A stretch of 8,942 nt of DNA from Lysobacterales bacterium. Lineage in GTDB: Bacteria; Pseudomonadota; Gammaproteobacteria; Xanthomonadales; SZUA-36. Positions 1 to 5,913 of the stretch are shown here, piece after piece (position 1 is the stretch's first letter; the number at the start of each line of letters is the position of its first letter). Location: NCBI GenBank assembly GCA_013213875.1, contig JABSSV010000072.1, forward strand, positions 1 through 8,942, in the 5' to 3' direction. The notes below the pieces were generated by a model, which made no database searches, was not told the origin of the DNA, and saw only the letters and a program-made list of their open reading frames with translations. The position numbers and the translations under genes are program-made.

Positions 1-144
1 CATGCCGCTGCCCATAAGCATCACTGACAGTTTGCCGCGATGCGGGGTGCTGGCATCCCAGAGGTTGCTGTCCAGCCAATAAAAGCCGTACATGCTGAGC
101 AGCCAGGGTAGCAGCGAGAGGGCAATTTTCAGGATTTTCAACAT
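1..144 (-). CDS. Small membrane protein, N-terminal part (gene runs off the left edge)
   Basis: An open frame reads leftward from an ATG at 144 and is still open at position 1, giving 48 codons with no stop. The peptide begins MLKILKIALSLLPWLLSMYG. Two lysines precede a hydrophobic stretch at about residues 5-23, which looks like an N-terminal membrane anchor or an uncleaved signal; a more polar segment with DSNLWD and PHRGK follows. No family is recognised. No clear Shine-Dalgarno site precedes the ATG, but a sigma70-like promoter at 177-205 points into the gene and would give a leader of about 26 nt, which supports transcription in this direction. It is divergent from the membrane-protein gene at 281. 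Most of the protein is probably outside the window, so its role cannot be judged. Confidence 0.6.
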   Translation of the reverse strand, partial: MLKILKIALSLLPWLLSMYGFYWLDSNLWDASTPHRGKLSVMLMGSGM

Positions 145-176
145 GGAACGGTCCGGCTCAAGTACGCGAAGAGCAG

Positions 177-205
177 TTTATACTGTTGACCGTGCATCCA
201 TGCAA
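177..205 (-). promoter_or_regulatory. Sigma70-like promoter for the leftmost minus-strand gene
   Basis: On the minus strand there is a TTGCAT hexamer (200-205) and a TATAAA hexamer (177-182) separated by exactly 17 bp. The -10 is close to consensus and the -35 matches at its first three bases. Transcription would start near 170, about 26 nt before the ATG at 144. The assignment is by eye, with no mapped start. Confidence 0.45.
193..204. repeat. Short perfect dyad TGCAT-CC-ATGCA
   Basis: Five bases on each side mirror perfectly around CC. The dyad overlaps the putative -35 of the leftward promoter, so it could be a repressor or activator site for the divergent pair. At this length it could also occur by chance. 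Confidence 0.3.
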
Positions 206-265
206 AGCGTCCTGTCCTATCGGCGCATGCGCGGCCAGTCTTGATTTCATGGAGGCTGGCGACCT

Positions 266-272
266 GGAGGAG
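266..272 (+). promoter_or_regulatory. Ribosome binding site that fixes the start at 281
   Basis: GGAGGAG lies at 266-272. It is far too close to an in-frame GTG at 272 but 8 nt before the ATG at 281, so 281 is the usable start. Confidence 0.75.
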
Positions 273-280
273 TGATCAGA

Positions 281-1186
281 ATGAACAGCTATTTAAACTA
301 CAAAGCGTTCAACGCTTGGCCCCTGTTCTGGCTGCTGAGCGGTATCCTTTGCGCCTTTATGGGCGTGGCCATGGCCGGTACGGACCTGGGTACCGCGGAG
401 GGCGTCTCGGCCATGATCGGCTATTCCGTGCGCTGGGCGGTGCCTTTTATCTTCATCGTGGTCGCAACTTCGGCCCTGCAGACCCTGTTCCCGGGACCCA
501 TTCCCCGCTGGCTGCTGAAAAACCGTAAATACATTGGCCTGGTCTTTGCAGTGGCCATGGCCTGGCAGGGCCTGTTTATTGCGCTGATGTCCAACTTTCA
601 TCGCGACTATTACTACGAAGAAGTGTTCTATTTGCGGGATGAACTGGAGGGCAGCACGGGGTACCTCTTTTTAATCGCCATGGTGATCACCTCCTTTGAT
701 TTTGGCCGGCGCTGGTTGAACGCGCGCCAGTGGCGTTTGTTGCACCTCTGCGGCCTGTACTTCTTATGGGCCTATCCCTTCTCCGTCTACTGGTGGTCGC
801 TGTTTTACTATCGCCAGCCGGATCCCATTGACTATCCTTTCTACGCGGCTGGCTTCGCCGCTTTTGCCCTGCGGATCGCCGCCTGGGGCAAGCGTCGCCG
901 CCGCCGTGCCGAGCGTGCCGGCGCGGCAAGCAGGCCCTCTGTGCCTATGCAAACGCTGGGCGGCAGCCTCATTGCCCTGGGTCTGCTGGCTGCAGTCACC
1001 GGAGCCTACTGGCAGGAACCGGTCACGAACTTCCTGCTCACGCCGGCCTGGTCCGAGTCCTTGTCCATGTGGTTGCCCTTCTGGCCCTTCGAACCTTTCC
1101 TGCCGCTGGCGGTGCTTGGCCTTGGCACCTGGTGCCTGACACGCCGACAAGTTGCGGGTGTGGTGCCCGCTGCTGCTGCCAGCTAG
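281..1186 (+). CDS. Ferric-reductase-like multi-pass membrane protein, probably heme-depleted
   Basis: This is a 301-residue inner-membrane protein with about seven to eight hydrophobic segments: roughly residues 12-32, 48-70, 84-103, 127-141, 154-172, 186-201, 226-246 and 273-289. The first core resembles the ferric reductase-like transmembrane domain (MsrQ/YedZ type): a K-N-R-K-Y-x-G-L entry into one helix (80-87), then T-S-F-D-F-G-R-R (137-144) followed by R-Q-W-R-L-L-H (149-155). In MsrQ the heme ligands are histidines. Here the protein has only two, H107 and H155; Q96 stands where the first ligand is expected, and no histidine follows about 13 residues after H155. Heme binding is therefore doubtful. 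A basic patch (KRRRRR, 204-209) marks a cytoplasmic loop. The ATG at 281 is preferred over a GTG at 272 because GGAGGAG is correctly spaced only for it. A DUF2288 gene follows 36 bp downstream, probably co-transcribed. The substrate is unknown. Confidence 0.75.
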   Translation: MNSYLNYKAFNAWPLFWLLSGILCAFMGVAMAGTDLGTAEGVSAMIGYSVRWAVPFIFIVVATSALQTLFPGPIPRWLLKNRKYIGLVFAVAMAWQGLFIALMSNFHRDYYYEEVFYLRDELEGSTGYLFLIAMVITSFDFGRRWLNARQWRLLHLCGLYFLWAYPFSVYWWSLFYYRQPDPIDYPFYAAGFAAFALRIAAWGKRRRRRAERAGAASRPSVPMQTLGGSLIALGLLAAVTGAYWQEPVTNFLLTPAWSESLSMWLPFWPFEPFLPLAVLGLGTWCLTRRQVAGVVPAAAAS

Positions 1187-1201
1187 CCGCCTGCTGGCAG
1201 C
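1175..1201. repeat. Inverted repeat around the stop codon of the membrane-protein gene
   Basis: GCTGCCAGC (1175-1183) and GCTGGCAGC (1193-1201) are perfect 9-bp complements around a 9-nt loop that holds the TAG stop. The hairpin starts inside the coding end and finishes 21 nt before the next start. No U-run follows, so it is not a classical Rho-independent terminator. It could tune read-through, mRNA stability or translation of the downstream gene. Confidence 0.5.
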
Positions 1202-1222
1202 TTACGGACTAGGGCGAGCGCA

Positions 1223-1573
1223 ATGGATACAGTTGATCTGCCAGCGGATATGGACCCGGAAGAGGCGGCGCGGCTGCGCATCCTGGGTGAGACCGCCAAA
1301 ATCCCTTGGCTGGAGCTGCAGCGTTTCTTTGCGCAGGGGGTGGTGCTGCTGGTGAAACCGCCGCAGGATTTGGTAGAAACGGCGTTGCAGGTGTCCTTGG
1401 ATAACAGTGAGGCGGTCACGCTCTGGATGGAGCAGGGGCGCGTCTGTGGTATCAGCGATGAACAGGCCAGCGAGTGGCTGGAAGCGCGCGCCCTGATGTG
1501 GGCCGTGGTGGTGCGCCCCTGGGTGCTGGTACAGCCGGTGCTGGCCGACGGCGCAACGCAAGCGCCGTCCTGA
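1223..1573 (+). CDS. DUF2288 family protein
   Basis: This 116-residue protein has no signal peptide or membrane segment and is probably cytoplasmic. It matches the DUF2288 pattern: L-G-E-T-A-K-I-P-W near residues 21-29, then E-L-Q-R-F-F-A-Q-G (31-39), a central acidic D-L-V-E (49-52), G-I-S-D-E-Q-A-x-x-W-L (76-86), and the signature W-A-V-V-V-R-P-W-V-L-V-Q (93-104). Family members are small, conserved and uncharacterised, so no reaction can be assigned. The length is as expected and the frame is intact. The ATG has a weak AGGG site 8 nt upstream. It follows the ferric-reductase-like gene by 36 bp on the same strand, suggesting a two-gene operon, with the hairpin at 1175-1201 in between. Its stop lies only 7 bp from the end of the convergent antiporter gene. 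Confidence 0.88.
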   Translation: MDTVDLPADMDPEEAARLRILGETAKIPWLELQRFFAQGVVLLVKPPQDLVETALQVSLDNSEAVTLWMEQGRVCGISDEQASEWLEARALMWAVVVRPWVLVQPVLADGATQAPS

Positions 1574-1580
1574 GGAGGGC

Positions 1581-3197
1581 CTAGCCGAGTCTTGTGTCAT
1601 CCTCGGGCAAGCTCCCCAACACATGGCTTGCAAAGCCCACGCCCGCCTCCGTAAAGGTATCAAACACCAGGTCCGCGCCGGCTTTGAGCATGGCGTCGCG
1701 CTGGTCCGGATAGCGTGCCGTCGCGGCAATTTGGCCTTTAAAACCGGCCGCGCGTAGCTGCCTGATGACAGACAGGGTCACGGCCAGATGAGGCAGCGTG
1801 ATTAATACCCGTTGCAGCGTGCCACCGGAGTTGAGACGAATCCAGAAATCCCGATCTCCGGGGTCACCTTCAACCACGGTACGTCCCTGTTCAAGCTGTC
1901 GTTCCACCACTTCACTGTTGATGTCAACGCCGATAACGGACTGTTGGTGGGCGTCGAGAATGGCATCGAAGGTACCGGTACCGACCGCACCCATACCAAT
2001 GACCGCGGCTTCCGTGCCCCGTATGTCAATGATCTGTTCTTCGCGTATGCGTTCCTTGCGTTGCCAGCGGTACCAGCGTTGACGTTGGGCGTGGTAAATG
2101 CGATTGACTGCAGCATTGAGCGGCGCATGCAAGACGAAGGAAAAGCTCATGGTCAGCGCCAACACGACCAGCCACTCGGCACTCAACCATCCTTTGGCTG
2201 TGGCCAGAGCGGCCACAATGAGCCCAAATTCACTGAAGTTGGTGAGATTAAGGCTGGTGACCAGGGCCGTACGGGCGCGCAGGCCGGTCGCCAGAAAAAG
2301 ACCAATAAACCCGGCTGACTTCAATAGCACCAGCGGCGTGAGCAGCAGGGCCAGCAACACCATAGTCGGTGTCGGAATGCCGGCCTGACCAATGGACAGG
2401 AAAAAACCAAGCAGAAATAGATCTTTAAATCCGAGCAGGGTTTTGGCCAACTCCTCCGTGCGCTCATGGCCGGCGATTAGAATGCCTGCCAGCAGGGCGC
2501 CGAGATCGCCTTTCAGGCCCACCAGCTCAAACAGTTCTGCGCCTCCCAGCGCCAGGAGCAGTCCGTAAAGCACCAGCAATTCACCATGTCCGGTGCGGCA
2601 GAGCAGTTGCAGAAGCAGCGGTCGGAGAGGAATAAAGAGCAACAGCACCAGTGCCAGAGGCGACGGGAACTGGCCGGTGGATGCGGTTAGAAAAGCGACA
2701 GCCACGAGGTCCTGCAACACGAGAATGCCGATGGCGATGCGCCCGTGTACCGCGCGCATTTCACCCCGCGATTCCAGAGCCTTGGCGACGAGTACCGTGC
2801 TGGAGAAGCTTAGCGCAAAGCCGATCAGCAGAATCTGGCGAGGCTCCAGATCGCGTATGAACGGTAATCCCAGCCCGGCCAATATCAGCAGAACGGCGCT
2901 GAGCACGCCTACGGTGCCGGCCATATGCAAGGTACCGACAGCCAGCACCTGTGGTCGCAGCAAGCTGCGCGGATTCAGTTTCAGGCCGATGGTAAACAGC
3001 AGCAGGGTGATGCCGAGGGAGGAGAGCTGCTCCAGCATCTCACCGCTCACACCACCATGCAGTTTGAGCAGAAACCCTGCAGCCAGAAAGCCGATCAGTG
3101 GTGGTAGCTGCACCGCCCGGGCCAGCATGCCGAGACAGAAGGCGGCCAGAATCCAGAGCACGTCCGTGAGCGCAATGGTGATCCACTCCAACGGCAT
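1581..3197 (-). CDS. Kef-type K+/H+ antiporter (CPA2) with C-terminal NAD-binding RCK domain
   Basis: This 538-residue protein is likely an inner-membrane monovalent cation:proton antiporter or glutathione-gated-type K+ efflux system. The Na_H_Exchanger domain (about 8-365) has many hydrophobic helices. F-S-S-T-V-L-V (131-137) matches the unwound helix region of CPA2 proteins, and L-Q-D-L-V-A-V (161-167) contains the conserved membrane aspartate D163. A basic linker (371-388) leads to a TrkA-N/RCK_N Rossmann domain (about 395-525) with V-I-G-M-G-A-V-G-T-G (399-408) and G-V-D-I-N (423-427), where D425 is the expected ribose-binding acid. There is no RCK_C extension, so the domain order is KefB/KefC/YbaL-like. 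The ATG at 3197 has GGAG 10 nt upstream. It is probably transcribed after the M2 peptidase, whose stop is 87 bp upstream, with a GC-rich hairpin in that gap. No KefF/KefG-like ancillary gene is visible. K+ versus Na+ specificity cannot be read from sequence alone. Confidence 0.9.
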   Translation of the reverse strand: MPLEWITIALTDVLWILAAFCLGMLARAVQLPPLIGFLAAGFLLKLHGGVSGEMLEQLSSLGITLLLFTIGLKLNPRSLLRPQVLAVGTLHMAGTVGVLSAVLLILAGLGLPFIRDLEPRQILLIGFALSFSSTVLVAKALESRGEMRAVHGRIAIGILVLQDLVAVAFLTASTGQFPSPLALVLLLFIPLRPLLLQLLCRTGHGELLVLYGLLLALGGAELFELVGLKGDLGALLAGILIAGHERTEELAKTLLGFKDLFLLGFFLSIGQAGIPTPTMVLLALLLTPLVLLKSAGFIGLFLATGLRARTALVTSLNLTNFSEFGLIVAALATAKGWLSAEWLVVLALTMSFSFVLHAPLNAAVNRIYHAQRQRWYRWQRKERIREEQIIDIRGTEAAVIGMGAVGTGTFDAILDAHQQSVIGVDINSEVVERQLEQGRTVVEGDPGDRDFWIRLNSGGTLQRVLITLPHLAVTLSVIRQLRAAGFKGQIAATARYPDQRDAMLKAGADLVFDTFTEAGVGFASHVLGSLPEDDTRLG

Positions 3198-3231
3198 CAG
3201 GGACCATCTCCGGCGCCGGGGGCGAACTGCC

Positions 3232-3257
3232 TGCCAGTCCGCCGGGGCGGACCGGCA
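3232..3257 (-). repeat. GC-rich hairpin between the peptidase and antiporter genes
   Basis: In the minus-strand transcript, 12 bases at 3257-3246 pair with 12 bases at 3243-3232, with a single G-U wobble. The minimal 2-nt loop would open to a tetraloop with an 11-bp stem. Read from the plus strand the wobble becomes an A-C mismatch, so the structure fits the minus transcript better. There is no U-tract, which argues against a standard terminator. It is more likely an attenuation, processing or mRNA-stability element between the two genes. Confidence 0.55.
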
Positions 3258-3284
3258 TTCGCCGATGGCCCGGTCGGGCTTTCC

Positions 3285-5114
3285 TTACCAGCCGCAGACA
3301 CGGTCCGCATTCTGCTCCTGCAGCCAGTTCATCAGGGGGGCGAAGTACTCAACCATGGCGGAGCCATCCATCTGCCGGGTACCAATAAACGCCTCCAGTG
3401 CATCGGGCCAGGGTGATGATGCGCCCATGGCCAGCATGGCATTGAAGCGCGCACCCACCTCTTCGGCGCCGTAAACCGAACACCGATGCAGCGGACCTTC
3501 CCAGCCGGCCATGTCGCAGGCCGCTTTATGAAACTGAAACTGGAGGATGTGTGCGATGAAGTAACGGGTATAGGACACATTGTTGGGGATGTGATATTTG
3601 GCGCCGGGATCAAAATAGCCGGACGCGCGCGCTACCGGTGGGCGAATGCCCTGATATTCCTCACGCAGTGCCCACCAGCCATCGTTGTACTGCTCAGGGC
3701 TCAGCTGGCCGGAAAATACCTGCCAGCGCCATTTGTCCATAAGCAGCCCAAAGGGCTGAAAGGCCACCTTGTCCAGGGCCCGGTCCATAAGCAGTCCCAG
3801 GTCACTGGCGGCGTCCGGTACGGTCTCCAGCAATCCGATGGTCTGTAGATATTCCGGCGTGATGGAAAGCGCCACCATGTCACCAATCGCTTCATGAAAG
3901 CCGCCGTTGGCGCCGGTCTGGAAAATGGGAGATTGGGCCTTGTAGGCCCGCTGATAGTAGTTGTGGCCCAGTTCATGGTGCACCGTATTGAAATCATCGG
4001 CATTGACCTGGGTACACATCTTGATGCGAATATCATCCTGGCCGTCCAGGTTCCAGGCCGAGGCGTGGCATGCGACTTCCCGGTCTCGCGGCTTGGTGAT
4101 CTGCGATCGCTCCCAGAAGCTCTCCGGCAGCGGCGCGAAGCCGAGGGAGGAGAAAAATGCTTCCCCGGTGCGCACAATCTGCTCCGCCGTATAGTCGTTG
4201 TCCAGCAAAAGTGCGCTCAGGTCAAAGCCGGGATCGGCATCTGCGGGGCCGACCAGATCGTAAATGTTGCCCCAGCTTTGGGCCCACATATTGCCTAAAA
4301 GATCCGCCCTTATGGGCTGATCCAGAGGCACGATCTGATCGCCGTAATGCGCATTCAAACGGGCGCGCACATGGCACTGCAGTTCGTTGTAAAGCGGTTT
4401 GACCTGATTCCAGAGGCGGTCGGTTTCTGCGGCGAAGTCATCCGGCGGCAGATCGTAGCGGGCACGCCACATGGCGCCCACGTCGGCAAAACCGAGCTCC
4501 CGCGCACCCTCATTGGACAGGGCCACCATCTGCGCATAGTCGCTTTTCATGGTGCCGCCATCTGCGCGCTGACTGACCGGTACTTCGCGCCAGCGGGTCC
4601 ATATTTCCTGCAACTGGTCCGCGTTGCGGACCGTGCCCATCATCACTTCCAGATCATTGCGCGCTACCGGCTCTCCGTCCAATTCAATTTTGCCCGTGGC
4701 ATAGGTGGCACTCATGCGCGTGTTGATGGCCGCGAGCTCCGCCGCCGCGCCGTCGCGTGTCGGTGCGGGCAGATTGACGCCGAGCTTGATCTTCTCGAGT
4801 TTGCGCCGCATGTCGGCCGGCAGGTCAAGGTCGTTGAAGTCCTTCGCCCGATTCGCGAACTCTACACCCTTGCGGGTGCTCTCAGCCGCTGCCCTGGTGG
4901 CCAGCCAATTCGTGTCATAGGTGATATTGGTGGCCTCGACCCAGGCAATGCGCGCGGCATATTCACCATAATCCTTTGACCAGGCCTCAACCTCGGTGAT
5001 AAAGGCGGCCGCGTCCTCCGGCGTTGGCGCTGCCTTCGCATGGTTATCTGCGTGCGCGGTGCCCAATAGCAAGCTGCTGGCCAGGGCAATGGCGAGTCGG
5101 GTTTTTCGAAACAC
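3285..5114 (-). CDS. Secreted M2-family zinc peptidyl-dipeptidase (ACE-like)
   Basis: This 609-residue enzyme, the usual size for a single-domain ACE homologue, would release C-terminal dipeptides from peptides in the periplasm or outside the cell. A signal peptide (1-22, ending A-H-A) is followed by the M2 domain. The zinc motif is H-E-L-G-H (380-384), with third ligand E408 in H-E-A-I-G-D, 24 residues on as in ACE. L-L-G-N-M-W-A-Q-S-W (272-281) and C-H-A-S-A-W (349-354) are family hallmarks. K506, H508, Y515 and Y518 match the substrate-binding and transition-state residues; W216, Y220 and R517 match a chloride site. C349/C367 and C533/C545 have the ACE disulfide spacing. The start is GTG at 5114, supported by GGAG 7 nt upstream and by the signal peptide beginning there. 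The antiporter gene follows 87 bp downstream. The physiological substrate in bacteria is unknown. The match to human ACE positions is from memory, not an alignment. Confidence 0.95.
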   Translation of the reverse strand: MFRKTRLAIALASSLLLGTAHADNHAKAAPTPEDAAAFITEVEAWSKDYGEYAARIAWVEATNITYDTNWLATRAAAESTRKGVEFANRAKDFNDLDLPADMRRKLEKIKLGVNLPAPTRDGAAAELAAINTRMSATYATGKIELDGEPVARNDLEVMMGTVRNADQLQEIWTRWREVPVSQRADGGTMKSDYAQMVALSNEGARELGFADVGAMWRARYDLPPDDFAAETDRLWNQVKPLYNELQCHVRARLNAHYGDQIVPLDQPIRADLLGNMWAQSWGNIYDLVGPADADPGFDLSALLLDNDYTAEQIVRTGEAFFSSLGFAPLPESFWERSQITKPRDREVACHASAWNLDGQDDIRIKMCTQVNADDFNTVHHELGHNYYQRAYKAQSPIFQTGANGGFHEAIGDMVALSITPEYLQTIGLLETVPDAASDLGLLMDRALDKVAFQPFGLLMDKWRWQVFSGQLSPEQYNDGWWALREEYQGIRPPVARASGYFDPGAKYHIPNNVSYTRYFIAHILQFQFHKAACDMAGWEGPLHRCSVYGAEEVGARFNAMLAMGASSPWPDALEAFIGTRQMDGSAMVEYFAPLMNWLQEQNADRVCGW

Positions 5115-5121
5115 GGCGTTT

Positions 5122-5125
5122 CTCC
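5122..5125 (-). promoter_or_regulatory. Ribosome binding site supporting the GTG start of the M2 peptidase
   Basis: On the minus strand GGAG sits 7 nt before the GTG at 5114. No ATG upstream competes, and the signal peptide starts exactly here, so the rare start codon is well supported. Confidence 0.7.
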
Positions 5126-5164
5126 AAGGATGATCGGTAGGGGCATCACCTTAGCCAATTCGGC

Positions 5165-5184
5165 GCCGCTTTGCATAAAGCGGC
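5165..5184. repeat. Perfect 8-bp inverted repeat in the M2 peptidase leader
   Basis: GCCGCTTT and AAAGCGGC pair perfectly around a GCAT loop, about 50 bp before the peptidase start. It abuts a GC palindrome (CGGCCGGCCG, 5181-5190). It could be a leader hairpin or an operator. No T-run follows on either strand. Confidence 0.45.
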
Positions 5185-5272
5185 CGGCCGGAAACCGCCG
5201 CCCAGCGACAGGGTAGGCTGCGATGGGCGTCAATGGTTTTCCGGGTCGGTCTGTCGCCGGCCACGCCCAGGT

Positions 5273-5292
5273 ATGCCAGCGGGGTCTGGCAT
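5273..5292. repeat. Perfect 7-bp inverted repeat upstream of the secreted-protein gene
   Basis: ATGCCAG (5273-5279) and CTGGCAT (5286-5292) mirror perfectly around 6 nt. The centre lies about 60 bp before the ATG at 5345, a usual operator position. The second arm overlaps a weak -35-like CTGGCA, with TAGACT 19 bp on. It is a candidate regulatory site for the divergent promoters. Confidence 0.4.
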
Positions 5293-5344
5293 TCCCTAGT
5301 GGCCATGTCCTAGACTCGGTACGGTAAACCTCAGGAGACGCCCC

Positions 5345-5905
5345 ATGAAGCCATTTCCCTATTTCCTTGCCTGCGTGCTGGGCGCTGGCCTCATGGCTTC
5401 CGCTGCGGCAACGGAGGGGGACAGCGCCGCGCTTGGCCTGACGCCAGAACAACGGGCTTTTTTCGAGAAGCTACAAGCCCTCTGTGGGGCGCAGTTCATG
5501 GGGCGGACTGTCTACCCCGATGAGCCTGGTGAGCCCTGGCAGGAACGGCTGCTGGCCAAGGTGAATCGGTGTGAGCCGCAGGAAGTGCGCATCGCATTAA
5601 GTGTGGGTAGTGATCATTCCCGCACCTGGATTGTGCGGCCAACAGCGCAGGGGCTGCAGCTAAAGCACGACCATCGGTATCCCGATGGCAGGCCACATGA
5701 GGTGACGAATTATGGCGGTACGACGCGCACTGCAGGTACGGCGCTGGCGCAGTCTTTTCCGGCCGACGCGCACACGGCCGAGCTGTTGCCGGAAGCAGCA
5801 AGCAACCAGTGGTTTCTCAGCTTCGATGACAGCTCGCAAACGCTGATCTATTACCTGGAGCGGCATCAGCAGCCACGCTTTCGGGCGGTGCTGGAGCGCC
5901 AATAA
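5345..5905 (+). CDS. Small secreted protein of unknown function
   Basis: This is a 186-residue exported protein. Residues 1-20 form a signal peptide (one lysine, then a hydrophobic core to M-A-S-A), with likely cleavage after A20 or A22. The mature part starts with T-P-E-Q-R-A-F-F (33-40), which reads like a short helix, and then has C47 and C76 as a possible periplasmic disulfide pair around G-R-T-V-Y-P (53-58). A polar region with K-H-D-H-R-Y-P-D-G (107-115) and E-V-T-N-Y-G-G (119-125) follows, then F-L-S-F-D-D-S-S-Q-T-L-I-Y-Y-L (157-171). These segments look like beta strands of a conserved fold, but I know no function or domain name. The ATG has AGGAG 7 nt upstream. It is transcribed divergently from the M2 peptidase across 230 bp and ends 8 bp from the convergent lipoprotein gene. 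It looks like a single-gene unit. Confidence 0.82.
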   Translation: MKPFPYFLACVLGAGLMASAAATEGDSAALGLTPEQRAFFEKLQALCGAQFMGRTVYPDEPGEPWQERLLAKVNRCEPQEVRIALSVGSDHSRTWIVRPTAQGLQLKHDHRYPDGRPHEVTNYGGTTRTAGTALAQSFPADAHTAELLPEAASNQWFLSFDDSSQTLIYYLERHQQPRFRAVLERQ

Positions 5906-5913
5906 CGGGTTTC

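Noticed and set aside
186..191. TTGACC as a -35 for the gene at 281
   Set aside because: No -10-like hexamer lies 16-18 bp downstream; TCCTAT is 23 bp away.
223..232. GCGCATGCGC palindrome
   Set aside because: A 10-bp GC-rich palindrome is common by chance in this base composition and has no other support.
272..280. GTG at 272 as start of the ferric-reductase-like protein
   Set aside because: The GGAGGAG site touches this codon, leaving no spacer; the ATG at 281 is correctly spaced.
2593..3474. Long plus-strand open frame of 293 codons
   Set aside because: It lies antisense to the antiporter and the peptidase end. Its product is Arg/Ser/Pro-rich with no domain, as expected from a GC-rich shadow frame.
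4347..4979. Plus-strand open frame of 210 codons inside the M2 peptidase
   Set aside because: It is antisense to highly conserved M2 coding sequence and shows no family motif or Shine-Dalgarno support.
5205..5233. TTGACG on the minus strand as a -35 for the M2 peptidase
   Set aside because: The hexamer 17 bp downstream (TGTCGC) is a poor -10, so no promoter is called.
5366..5374. Lipobox-like F-L-A-C in the secreted protein
   Set aside because: The -3 residue is Phe, and the cysteine falls early in the hydrophobic core rather than at its end. A standard Ala-rich cleavage site follows, so an ordinary signal peptide is more likely.
4862..5452. Minus-strand frame of 196 codons spanning the peptidase start and the secreted-protein start
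   Set aside because: It overlaps two better-supported genes in other frames and has a low-complexity, basic composition.
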